Origin: an uncultured Bacteroidales bacterium | Lineage (GTDB): Bacteria > Bacteroidota > Bacteroidia > Bacteroidales > FEN-979 | Direction: 5' to 3' | Assembly (NCBI GenBank): GCA_903959905.1 | Contig: CAJBYO010000047.1 | Coordinates: 103,374 to 167,373 of the forward strand | DNA length: 64,000 nt | Shown: positions 51,690 to 59,927 of the stretch, piece after piece | Numbering within the stretch: the stretch's first letter is position 1 | How the letters are laid out: every line of letters starts with the position of its first letter | Made by a program: the position numbers and the translations under genes | Notes under the pieces: model-generated | The model's database searches: none | Told to the model about the DNA's origin: nothing | Seen by the model: the letters and a program-made list of their open reading frames with translations, nothing else

Positions 51690-54447
51690 AGTTCCCGAGT
51701 TTAAACAACCATGTGAAGGTGAAGATGGGTACGCCGATCACGGAATACTTGTAACTGTTGATCTTCCCGTTCTCCAGCTTGAAATATACTGAATAGGGGT
51801 TATCCCGGCCCGTAACATTGTACAGGCTGAACACAAACGAGTTGTGCAGGAACTTGTTTCGCTTCAGGCTTCCTTCAATGGTGAGCGAAAGGTCGAGCCT
51901 GAAATAGTCGGGGATGCGGTATTCGTTGCGGTTTGAGTAGTCAACGAACGGGGTGGTCCCGACATAATAGATGGAAACCGGGTAGGTGACCGGTTTTCCG
52001 CGCTGGTAGGTCATAAGTCCGGATATGGCCGCCCTCCGGCTGAAATGGTAGATGACCACAGTGTTCACCACATGGGGAATGTCGTAGTTTGCCGGGTAGG
52101 TGATCCCGTTGTTGATGCGCTCCCATGGCTGGCTTCCGTTCACCTTCACCGTGGTTTTTGAATAAGTGTACGACACCCAGCCTTCCAGTTTCCTGCCACT
52201 GCGGCGAACGAGGAATTCAAGTCCGTAGGCGTCCTGTTTGCCGGGCAGCACCGACATTTCAACCTGCGGCTTGCCGATAAAGTCGGCACCGTCGACAAAC
52301 TCAGGGTAGTTGACTGTACGTTTGTAATAAAGTTCAAAGGATGTTTCCCAACCCTGGTTGGGAAAGGTGCGGAACACGCCGGCAGAGACCTGGCTGCTCC
52401 TGGCAGGCGGGATGTGATAGTCGGCCAGCTTCCACTGGGAGTTTGGCGAGAGTGCAATGGTATTGTTCAGCACGAAAAGGTTCTGATGCATCTGGTTGAA
52501 GGCAATTTTCACGGTACCCGACGGGTCGGTGCGCATAACGAGTGCCGCCCTCACATCGGGTTCAAAATACCATTTGATCGCCTGGCCATTGCCGTAGTGC
52601 AGCGTGTCGCTGATATACCGGGGATCTTTGGGCGCCCCGTCGTAATAGGTGTATACTGTTTTGGGCCCGAGAGGATTGAAGAGGGTGAACCGGAGTGCGC
52701 CGGAGATGTTCATCCAGGGCAGGAGATCGTGTGAATCAGAGACATAGAGCGCACTTTCAACGCCCTGTTCCTTTCCCAGTTCAACAGGCAGCCTCAGTGA
52801 ATTGGCGCCATAAGGCTCCACCGTGCCGCGGTTGAGCTTATAAAAGACAATGGCAGCACCGTACTGCAGGGTATTCTTTGAGGTAAGCTGCTGGGTGAAG
52901 TCGGCATTGGCCCGGTAATCGCCAATCAGGTAGTTGTGACTGTAAGCCGTGGTGGGATCCTGCTGATCGGTGGTGCTGAAGGCATACTGCGACCCGGTAA
53001 GCGAGAAATCTGCCCTCAGGGAGGTGCTGAAATTGTGGCTGAGGTTGACGGATGCACCGTTGTTTGAGTATTGGTAATTGTTCAGCCCCGAGAGTTTGAA
53101 CTTATCCTGGCTGTGGTAAACAAAAACCGAGAGCTGGCTCTTTTTGAAATCGTAATTCCAGGAGGCGGAGAAATCGTTGAACCCCGCCTTACTTGTGCGG
53201 ATCACCGGGTCATCGATTTCACCCAGGATCCAGTCGGAATAAAGATACCGTGCACTGATGAGGAACGAACTCGTATCCTTTTTTAACGGCCCTTCCACCG
53301 TCAGGTTTGCTGCCACCGGGCTGATGCCGCCCCGTGCCGTGAAACGCTTGCGGTTCCCCTGCCGGCAGATGATGTTGAACACGGAGCTGAGGCGCCCGCC
53401 GTACTGTGCGGGAATGAGTCCTTTGTAGATGGAGAAATCTTTGACAATGTCGGCATTGAAGGCCGGGAAAAATCCGAAAAGGTGGGCCGTGTTGTAAATC
53501 GGTATCCGGTTGAGATAGAATGCATTCTGATCATAATTTCCACCGCGCACATTGAGCCCGGCCGAGCCTTCGCCCACGGTAACGATCCCCGGCAGCATCT
53601 CGGCAACCTTCACGATATCGCGTTCGCCCATCATCATCGGGATCTCCTTGATCGCCTTGGCGGATATCTTCTCCAGCCCCGCATCCTTAAACCGGAAGCT
53701 CATCTGGCGGTCGCCGAGAATAACCACCTCTTTCATCTGGATGGCCGATTTTTTCATCTCCAGGGAGAAGTCGCCGTCGGAGAAGACCTGCAGGTAACAC
53801 TTTTTCGTCTCCATGCCCATGAAGGCAAAGACAGCAGTATAGTTGCCCGGTTTGAGCACCATCCCCAGGAAGCCGCTCTGGTCGGTGGCTGCCCCTGCCT
53901 CCAGTTCACGGAGGTACATGGTGGCGCCGATCAGCGCTTCGCCGGTTTGCTGGTCGGTGAGCCGGCCGCGGATTTTGACTGTGGGAGCAGTGCCTGCAAG
54001 GTTTTTCCTGCCCACCCGGATGGTTTGCATCAGGTCGGCCTTCCTGCCGGTGATATAGCGTTCTTCACTTCGGGTCAACGCCTTAGCTCCCCGGGCGGTG
54101 CTGTCGGCGGGTGGTTTCCTGATCTCAAACCGGGGCAGTTCAGCCGGCAGGGTTTCTCCGGGCAACAGCACCAGCCCGTTGTTCCAGGGTGATACCTTCA
54201 GGCTGGTACCGGCAAGTGCCAGGGTGGTGGCTGCCTGAACGGTGATGCTGTCTTTATCCATAGTAACCACGATATCCTTCACCCAGTCATCCTTGTAAAA
54301 GATCCGTGTTCCGGTATGCTGATACACATAATCGCAGTAAGCGACAAACGACACCCTGTTCACGTGGCATGAAAAGACGGTGTCGGGCCCTTTCCCCGCA
54401 GCGGGACCGGCAAAAAACAGCAGGTTCAGAAAGAGCAGCAGTTTCAT
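51676..54447 (-). CDS. TonB-dependent outer-membrane receptor with N-terminal STN-like and carboxypeptidase-like domains
   Basis: The 923-residue protein has a signal peptide (KLLLFLNLLFFAGPAAGKGP). An STN-like domain follows at about 25-95 (HVNRVSFVAYCDYVYQHTGT), which in FecA-type receptors contacts an anti-sigma factor; none is nearby. A CarboxypepD_reg-like module is at about 150-230 (IRGRLTDQQTGEALIGATMY) and the plug at about 240-350 (KEVVILGDRQMSF; LNVRGGNYDQNAFYLNRIPI). A 22-strand-type barrel ends in TFTWLFKLGNYAAD. The substrate is unknown. The operon order is an unknown secreted protein, this receptor, DUF4249, then a plug-like protein, all on the minus strand with gaps of 3, -14 and 1 bp. 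Confidence 0.93.
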   Translation of the reverse strand: MKLLLFLNLLFFAGPAAGKGPDTVFSCHVNRVSFVAYCDYVYQHTGTRIFYKDDWVKDIVVTMDKDSITVQAATTLALAGTSLKVSPWNNGLVLLPGETLPAELPRFEIRKPPADSTARGAKALTRSEERYITGRKADLMQTIRVGRKNLAGTAPTVKIRGRLTDQQTGEALIGATMYLRELEAGAATDQSGFLGMVLKPGNYTAVFAFMGMETKKCYLQVFSDGDFSLEMKKSAIQMKEVVILGDRQMSFRFKDAGLEKISAKAIKEIPMMMGERDIVKVAEMLPGIVTVGEGSAGLNVRGGNYDQNAFYLNRIPIYNTAHLFGFFPAFNADIVKDFSIYKGLIPAQYGGRLSSVFNIICRQGNRKRFTARGGISPVAANLTVEGPLKKDTSSFLISARYLYSDWILGEIDDPVIRTSKAGFNDFSASWNYDFKKSQLSVFVYHSQDKFKLSGLNNYQYSNNGASVNLSHNFSTSLRADFSLTGSQYAFSTTDQQDPTTAYSHNYLIGDYRANADFTQQLTSKNTLQYGAAIVFYKLNRGTVEPYGANSLRLPVELGKEQGVESALYVSDSHDLLPWMNISGALRFTLFNPLGPKTVYTYYDGAPKDPRYISDTLHYGNGQAIKWYFEPDVRAALVMRTDPSGTVKIAFNQMHQNLFVLNNTIALSPNSQWKLADYHIPPARSSQVSAGVFRTFPNQGWETSFELYYKRTVNYPEFVDGADFIGKPQVEMSVLPGKQDAYGLEFLVRRSGRKLEGWVSYTYSKTTVKVNGSQPWERINNGITYPANYDIPHVVNTVVIYHFSRRAAISGLMTYQRGKPVTYPVSIYYVGTTPFVDYSNRNEYRIPDYFRLDLSLTIEGSLKRNKFLHNSFVFSLYNVTGRDNPYSVYFKLENGKINSYKYSVIGVPIFTFTWLFKLGNYAAD

Positions 54448-54450
54448 CTT

Positions 54451-55143
54451 TTATTTCAGTTTGCCTATAAAGTTGATCAGGTCTTCCATGGTACTGTCAC
54501 TTGCCTTTTTAATTTTTATCCTGTTTTTCCTCAGGTAGCTTTTTATCTCGGGCCTTACACGCGGGTCAAACAGCTTTACCAGGCTCCTTTTTGTGGAAAA
54601 CGGCCTGAGTTTGCCGTCTGTCAGCACAAACGGGTCCCGTATGGTTTTTGAAAAAACATAGTTGTAGGTTCCAATGGCGGTGTTGAGTTCAAGGGTTTTC
54701 CTGAAGTAGTAGAGAATCCTTGTTGTACCGTTGCCCAGCACCTGGTAAAAATGGGGTTCCTGCTCCAGGTTCAGCAGTTCGAAGTTCATGCCGCCGATGC
54801 TGAAGGCGGTCAGCCAGGCTTTTGACACCTCGATCATGCTGCCGGGGCCTTCCTCATCAGCATACTGCAGCAGGAGGATCTGGTTGTACACATCATAATT
54901 CAGCCTGACATCGGTAAAATTCTTTCCCCGGATGGTAACGGTACCCTCCAAAAAGTACGGGGCATTCAGGTAATGGTTCCCGGTGGAGCCTGAAGGGGCC
55001 TTCCAGGTATATTTTTTCCCGTTGATGAGCGTCTGGTCAAGACCATAAACCTGGTCAAGCTCCATCACGGCATCCTGGGCGGCCAAAATGCCTGACCAGG
55101 AGATTAAAATGAAGACTAACAGTGAGCAACTTACGCGTTTCAT
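54451..55143 (-). CDS. Secreted protein of unknown function leading the TonB-receptor operon
   Basis: The 230-residue protein has a signal peptide (KRVSCSLLVFILISWSGILA) and is otherwise a beta-rich domain (GSTGNHYLNAPYFLEGTVTI; TDVRLNYDVYNQILLLQYAD). A basic C-terminal tail follows (RPEIKSYLRKNRIKIKKASD). I do not recognise the family. It is 3 bp from the TonB receptor gene and starts the operon, so a role at the outer membrane with that receptor is likely. A TAAAGGTA element just upstream is only a near match to the -7 promoter consensus. Confidence 0.72.
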   Translation of the reverse strand: MKRVSCSLLVFILISWSGILAAQDAVMELDQVYGLDQTLINGKKYTWKAPSGSTGNHYLNAPYFLEGTVTIRGKNFTDVRLNYDVYNQILLLQYADEEGPGSMIEVSKAWLTAFSIGGMNFELLNLEQEPHFYQVLGNGTTRILYYFRKTLELNTAIGTYNYVFSKTIRDPFVLTDGKLRPFSTKRSLVKLFDPRVRPEIKSYLRKNRIKIKKASDSTMEDLINFIGKLK

Positions 55144-55328
55144 CAGGGAACCTATCAGTAGCAGAAACAGGATATAAAGGTATTGGTTTATTTTGAGAAC
55201 CTGCTTCTATTTCTTCAGTAAAATACATAACCTGAATGAGAAAAATCCCTTGTTCATAACATGTTTAAAAGTTTACAACATCCGTGTATGATATGGTGGT
55301 AAAAATTACAAATTTTGACAACTACAAT

Positions 55329-55751
55329 ATGAACCAACAAGGGCGCATGAAAACAGCAGTGATATTTGTGGTTGATAAGAACCCGATTCACCGGAGCCTG
55401 ATCAAGTACAATCTGAATATCAGCAAATTTACCACCGTGTACACTTTTTCTTCAGCGGAAGAGTGCCTTTACCGGATGCAGAAGAACCTTCGCCCAGATT
55501 TTCTGATCACCAGTTTTTTCACAGGCAACTATTCCGGATTTGATTTTTTACGCATCATCCTGGAGATCGATCCGGTTACCCGGGTTGTTTTCTTTGATGC
55601 TTTTGAAGATCCGGACATCCCGGCGAGGCTTATTGAGGCAGGCGCCTGTGATTACGTGGCCAAAACCAGGGATCCTGATGCCGGCATTGCCGAGCTTCTT
55701 AAAAACGTGAGCTTTCTCGCCCGGGAAAAAGCCCTGATCGGCAGAGTATAA
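55329..55751 (+). CDS. Stand-alone response-regulator receiver-like domain lacking the phospho-acceptor Asp
   Basis: The 140-residue protein has the receiver fold: beta-1 AVIFVVDKNPIHRSLIKYNL (one of the two usual acidic residues kept, Asp 16), alpha-1, beta-3 RPDFLITSFFTGNYSGFDFL, beta-4 TRVVFFDAFEDPDIPARLIE, and AGACDYVAKTRDPDAGIAEL with the conserved Lys (about 112). Where receivers carry the phosphorylated Asp after beta-3 (normally ...ITDY...), this one has Thr-Ser (61-62). The Thr/Ser after beta-4 is also replaced (Asp 90). It has no output domain. ATG 55329, 55293 (longer) and 55347 (shorter) are all possible starts. It sits just before lpxK on the same strand. Confidence 0.78.
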   Translation: MNQQGRMKTAVIFVVDKNPIHRSLIKYNLNISKFTTVYTFSSAEECLYRMQKNLRPDFLITSFFTGNYSGFDFLRIILEIDPVTRVVFFDAFEDPDIPARLIEAGACDYVAKTRDPDAGIAELLKNVSFLAREKALIGRV

Positions 55752-55777
55752 TTTTGCCTATCTTTAGGTTCTGAATT

Positions 55778-56845
55778 ATGACGCGGATACTCCAGGTTAT
55801 ATTGCTCCCTGTTTCTTTGTGCTATGGCCTCGCCATGCAGATCAGGAATTTGCTTTTCGACCTGCATGTGCTTCCCTCCCGGTCTTTTAACAAACCTGTT
55901 ATTTCAGTTGGCAACCTCACCTATGGGGGCACCGGCAAAACCCCGCATATTGAATACCTTATCAGGCTGCTCACCCCGAAGATGTTTGCCGCTACGCTGA
56001 GCCGGGGTTACGGGCGCGAAAGCAACGGCTTTATCCTCGCCTCCAAACGCTCAAATGTCAAATACATCGGCGATGAGCCATTGCAGTTCCTGAAAAAATT
56101 CGAAGGCATCAAGGTGGCGGTGGATGAAAAGCGGTCGCGCGGCATCCAGACCTTGCTGGAGAAGTACCCGGATCTCCATGTGATCCTGCTCGATGATGCA
56201 TTTCAGCACAGGTATGTCAAGCCGGGGCTCTCCATCCTGCTCACCGACTATCACAGGCCATACACCGAGGATATGATCCTCCCCTCGGGCACACTCCGGG
56301 AATTCAGTGCCGGGGCGAGTCGTGCCGACATCATCATTGTGACAAAAACCCCGAAGATTTTTTCGCCCATCACCCGGCGCAGGATCATTGAGGATATGAA
56401 ACCGAAGCCACGGCAGCGTGTTTATTTCTCCTATATCAAATACACTGACCCTGTGCCTGTTTTCGACACCCCCGACCTCGTCTTTCCGGCAAAGGCAACC
56501 AACATCCTGCTGTTCACCGGCATCGCCAATGACTACCCGCTCAGGGAGCACCTGGAGCGGATGTGCAGCGAGCTGGTGGTGATGAAATTTGCCGACCATC
56601 ATCCGTATACCCTTAAAAACGTTGAAGAGATCATCCGGAAATTCACCGACCTTCCCACCCAGCGGAAAATCATCGTCACCACCGAAAAAGATGTTATGCG
56701 CCTGAAAACTCCGGAACTTAGCACTTATTTGAAAAATTTGCCGTTATTTTGTGTTCCCATGGAGATTGACTTCCATGGCACGGATAAAGAAAATTTTGAT
56801 AACGAGATCATACGCTATGTTGAAAAAAATCAGGGAAACCATTGA
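55778..56845 (+). CDS. lpxK: Tetraacyldisaccharide 4'-kinase
   Basis: LpxK phosphorylates the 4' position of the lipid A disaccharide precursor at the inner membrane. The 355-residue protein shows an N-terminal membrane-associating helix (LQVILLPVSLCYGLAMQIRN), then the P-loop VISVGNLTYGGTGKTPHIEY (GGTGKT at about 50-55), TLSRGYGR (about 74-81), and the nucleotide and lipid motif LLDDAFQHRYVKPGLSILLT (about 137-156) with DMILPSGTLREF (about 166-177). It is of usual length. Its end overlaps the next gene's start by 29 bp, so the two are translated in coupling. Confidence 0.95.
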   Translation: MTRILQVILLPVSLCYGLAMQIRNLLFDLHVLPSRSFNKPVISVGNLTYGGTGKTPHIEYLIRLLTPKMFAATLSRGYGRESNGFILASKRSNVKYIGDEPLQFLKKFEGIKVAVDEKRSRGIQTLLEKYPDLHVILLDDAFQHRYVKPGLSILLTDYHRPYTEDMILPSGTLREFSAGASRADIIIVTKTPKIFSPITRRRIIEDMKPKPRQRVYFSYIKYTDPVPVFDTPDLVFPAKATNILLFTGIANDYPLREHLERMCSELVVMKFADHHPYTLKNVEEIIRKFTDLPTQRKIIVTTEKDVMRLKTPELSTYLKNLPLFCVPMEIDFHGTDKENFDNEIIRYVEKNQGNH

Positions 56846-57626
56846 ATATCTTGAAAGCAGGATCACCCAAAAACCAGAGATCGGAATTATTTTAGGCACC
56901 GGCCTTGGCGGGCTGGTCAATGAAATCGACATCCACCATACCATTCCTTACGAACAGATCCCCAACTTCCCGGTATCAACGGTGGCTGGGCACCACGGAC
57001 AGCTGATCTTCGGCTCCATGGGCGGAAAGAACATCGTGGCCATGCAGGGCAGGTTCCACTATTACGAAGGATATTCCATGCAGGAGATCAGTTTCCCGGT
57101 TCGGGTGATGAAGTTCCTGGGCATTGAACTGCTTGTGCTCTCCAATGCCAGCGGCGGCGTGAACCCCGATTTTGAAGTGGGCGACATCATGGTGATCACC
57201 GACCACATCAACCTGATGAAAGACAACCCGTTGATCGGAAAAAACGACGACGAGGTGGGTACCCGCTTCCCCGATATGGGAGCGGCATATGATCCTGAGC
57301 TGGTCAAAAAAGCATTTGGGATCGCAGCAAAAAACGGTATTAAACTTCAACAGGGCGTTTACACCGCAGTATCAGGTCCTACCTACGAAACACCGGCTGA
57401 ATACAAGTATATCCGCACGATCGGCGCCGATGCCGTGGGCATGTCGACCGTTCCCGAGGTGATCGCCGCGCGCCACATGGGTTTGAAGTGTTTTGCCGTT
57501 TCCATCATCTCCGACCTGGGCGTACCGGGCAAGATCGTGGAGATCACCCACAAGCATGTGATTGATGCAGCCAGCGCTGTTGAACCACTGATGACGAAGA
57601 TCATCAAGGAGATGATTGCGGGGTAG
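56817..57626 (+). CDS. Purine nucleoside phosphorylase (PNP-I type)
   Basis: This trimeric enzyme cleaves purine nucleosides with phosphate for salvage. The 269-residue protein has GIILGTGLGGLV (about 22-33, phosphate site), TVAGHHGQLIFG (about 61-72), QGRFHYYEGYSMQEI (about 81-95), NASGGVNPDFEVGDIM (about 114-129), and GVYTAVSGPTYETPAEYKYI (about 181-200). The base-specificity segment GADAVGMSTVPEVIAARHMG (about 204-223) follows. ATG 56817 is preferred to an earlier in-frame ATG that would lie deeper inside lpxK; it begins the family-typical N terminus. Confidence 0.94.
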   Translation: MLKKIRETIEYLESRITQKPEIGIILGTGLGGLVNEIDIHHTIPYEQIPNFPVSTVAGHHGQLIFGSMGGKNIVAMQGRFHYYEGYSMQEISFPVRVMKFLGIELLVLSNASGGVNPDFEVGDIMVITDHINLMKDNPLIGKNDDEVGTRFPDMGAAYDPELVKKAFGIAAKNGIKLQQGVYTAVSGPTYETPAEYKYIRTIGADAVGMSTVPEVIAARHMGLKCFAVSIISDLGVPGKIVEITHKHVIDAASAVEPLMTKIIKEMIAG

Positions 57627-57649
57627 AGAATTTCAGATTTCAGATCTCT

Positions 57650-57779
57650 AATCACTGCTGATGGCCTGCTGTAAGCTTCGCGCGCCTTCGTGACGTACTT
57701 TGTGCGCCCTAGTGGTTTAATTTATGTAAACACACGTATTTACAGACGTTATAGATAAAATAACCGCCATATGGCGGTT
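57650..57779. repeat. Repeat-like fragment and 18-bp palindrome at the left edge of the AT-rich island
   Basis: CGCGCCTTCGTGACGTAC, then CTTTGTGCGCCCTAGTGGTTT (quoted in parts), resembles one arm of the CCACTAAGGCAC/CACAAAGG element family. At 57762-57779 lies a perfect palindrome aaccgccatatggcggtt. Between them the sequence turns AT-rich. No gene is seen here. Confidence 0.6.
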
Positions 57780-57818
57780 GTAAAGAAATGTTGTAGCAAC
57801 AATTATAAAACCAACAAT

Positions 57819-58925
57819 ATGATAAGCATTGCAAGTAAAAAAACATCCATAACAAGAAATTTAATTCTAATTGTTCTGACTTTTCAAATCTCATATTCCT
57901 TAGGACAAGTGAAGGAAAAATCTGTTAATGATAAAATAGCAAATGAAGTAAACACCCAACCACTCATATTAAATCAAACTACGACATTTCCGCAAATACA
58001 CACCAATTTAAATGGAATGGTAAGCGAATTTGTCAGGTCTATGTATCAAGATTCAAAAGGAAATTATTGGTTTGGAACAAATGGAAATGGGATTATACGC
58101 TACGACGATAAAACACTTGAAAGAGTTACTATTGAACAACGTCCAACGTGGCTGACTATCAGAAAAATCATTGAAGATAAAGTTGGCAATATTTGGTTTG
58201 GAACGTCTTCTGGGCTTGTAAAATATGATGGAGAAAAATTTACTGCATATTCAACAGAAGTAGGTTTGCAGGATGAGGAGATTTGGGGATTAGCAGTTGA
58301 TTCTAAAGGACTGATTTGGGTTGGTTCAGTTGGAGGAGTTAGTCATTTTGATGGAAAAAAGTTTACTCCTTTTTTGTTGCCAAACACAGTGGTAGAGAAT
58401 GCAGAACCTATGCTTTCAATAAAAAGTGCTGGAGGTTTTGTAGAGGATAATGACGGAAATATGTGGATAAGCAATGACGGAAATGGAATTTTCAAATACA
58501 AGAATGGGGCATTTACCCATTTAACAAAGAAAAATGGGCTTACCGATAATAATGCTGGTGTGGGCTTAAAGGACAGGAATGGAAATATTTGGATTGGCTC
58601 ATTTTATGGAGGCGCAAGTAAATTTGATGGAACTACTTTTACAAATTTCACAAAGGATGGAATTATAGAAGGGATAGAAACTGGCAGTTTTTATGATGAT
58701 AGCAAAGGAAATATATGGTTTACAGCCGAAGGCATAGGGGTTTATAAATATGATGGGACAAAATTCACTTTATACACCACTAAAGACGGACTAACTACAA
58801 ATGTTGTTCAAAGTATTTTTGAGGATAACAAAGGGCAATTGTGGTTTGGCACTTGGCAAGGCTTATGCATTTTTGATGGTGAGAAATTCGTGAATGCCCG
58901 GGACAAAGAACCTTGGACAAATTAA
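57819..58925 (+). CDS. Secreted two-component-regulator beta-propeller protein without kinase domain
   Basis: The 368-residue protein has a signal peptide (SITRNLILIVLTFQISYSLG) and then six to seven propeller blades, each with the Reg_prop pattern D-x-x-G-N-x-W-F/I-G-T (e.g. DSKGNYWFGTNGNGIIRYDD, DKVGNIWFGTSSGLVKYDGE, DSKGLIWVGSVGGVSHFDGK, DNKGQLWFGTWQGLCIFDGE). In hybrid two-component systems such propellers sense polysaccharides, but here the chain ends after the blades with no histidine kinase. It is clearly more AT-rich than its neighbours (AAA, ATT and AAT codons dominate), which suggests recent acquisition. ATG 57819 starts the signal; 57771, inside the palindrome, is an alternative. 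Confidence 0.85.
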   Translation: MISIASKKTSITRNLILIVLTFQISYSLGQVKEKSVNDKIANEVNTQPLILNQTTTFPQIHTNLNGMVSEFVRSMYQDSKGNYWFGTNGNGIIRYDDKTLERVTIEQRPTWLTIRKIIEDKVGNIWFGTSSGLVKYDGEKFTAYSTEVGLQDEEIWGLAVDSKGLIWVGSVGGVSHFDGKKFTPFLLPNTVVENAEPMLSIKSAGGFVEDNDGNMWISNDGNGIFKYKNGAFTHLTKKNGLTDNNAGVGLKDRNGNIWIGSFYGGASKFDGTTFTNFTKDGIIEGIETGSFYDDSKGNIWFTAEGIGVYKYDGTKFTLYTTKDGLTTNVVQSIFEDNKGQLWFGTWQGLCIFDGEKFVNARDKEPWTN

Positions 58926-58952
58926 AAATAACTGTTGCAACACAGCAAGTAA

Positions 58953-59438
58953 GCCCCATGCTACATATTATCCGGATGTCAGCGCAATCCAGAAACCACC
59001 GCAAAAGGGCTTAGCTGCAACGATATATTAGCGGTTAATGCAGAACGTCACCCAAAACAGACAGGAAATATTTACATAAACACTAAGAGCGACTTTTATG
59101 CAACTCATCCAGCTGGTTCAATAGAATACCTGAATCAACTTAACCGACCACCCGGCCAACTGATTATTTGGGCATTACTTGTTTCATCATTGGCATTCGG
59201 TTTTTTTATCACCACCGTGATAAAATGGTCGGGTGCGAAAACCTTTGGCTCCGGTTTAAGGCATGGTTTCATCATTGGTTTACTCTTTTGGACAGCTATT
59301 AATTTCGGCCTGTTTTCTGCACAGAATATTTTTTCACTACCAAGTGTTTTTGCTGATTTAGCTTGTAGTGCATTTGCAATGACAATTTCCAGTGGTGTTT
59401 CAGCCTGGATGCTGGGCAAAGCTTATCACAAAATTTAA
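58953..59438 (+). pseudogene. 5'-truncated small membrane protein remnant
   Basis: A frame without an ATG runs from just after a TAA at 58950 to the stop at 59438. Its second half encodes three hydrophobic segments (LIIWALLVSSLAFGFFITTV; LRHGFIIGLLFWTAINFGLF; VFADLACSAFAMTISSGVSA) preceded by SDFYATHPAGSIEYLNQLN. This resembles the C-terminal three-quarters of a family of about 140-residue Bacteroidota membrane proteins whose usual first helix is missing here. The only usable internal start is TTG 59190, which would cut into the first remaining helix. The 5' part (58953-59080) looks like non-coding cassette-like sequence, so the gene was probably truncated on insertion. Confidence 0.55.
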
Positions 59439-59539
59439 CCACAAAGGAGCACAAAATACGTCACGAAGGCGTACGAAGGTTACTACATATCATCTTCCCT
59501 TTGAGCGACTTTGTGAATCCTTTGACGCCTTTGTGGTTA
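59437..59539. repeat. Imperfect inverted repeat (TAACCACAAAGG family)
   Basis: The ends taaccacaaagg and cctttgtggtta pair, with cacgaaggcg-like units between. It begins in the stop codon of the membrane-protein remnant. The rest of the gap to 59819 is AT-rich with no supported gene. Confidence 0.75.
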
Positions 59540-59819
59540 AAATGATTTCACTGTTCTCACATTGCATTGGAACAGTTCATGTTACAGTTTGATTTCGTTT
59601 CGTCGGGTAAGGTATTTCAACGCATCTGCAATACAGCCAAATATTGAACAATGGTCAATTTCAGAGTAGTTATTTTTCTAACGATCATTCTTTCCCTTTC
59701 ACAATATTCATACAGTAAAAACGGATACTGCCACTTACACCAGTTACAATACAGGTTTTAACTACTTGTAAGTAAGAATTGTCCAGACCTTAAAAATAAT
59801 TGCATATGTCTTTATTTTA

Positions 59820-59851
59820 TTTGGTTTAATTTTAAATAACTTCTATTTTTG
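59820..59851 (+). promoter_or_regulatory. Complete promoter for the collar-subtilase cluster
   Basis: TTTG at 59820-59823 and TATTTTTG at 59844-59851 are spaced 20 bp apart. The leader to the ATG at 59928 would be about 70 nt. Confidence 0.6.
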
Positions 59852-59927
59852 TTATCTCTACCGTTTTGCAATTATTTCATCTCCATGTGTTTTATAACCT
59901 GACCTTTCACATATAATTCAGAAAAAA

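Noticed and set aside
58926..59085. Possible integron attC site between the propeller gene and the membrane remnant
   Set aside because: No clear RYYYAAC/GTTRRRY pairing or bulged hairpin could be verified by eye and no integrase is present; kept only as a speculative part of the island finding.
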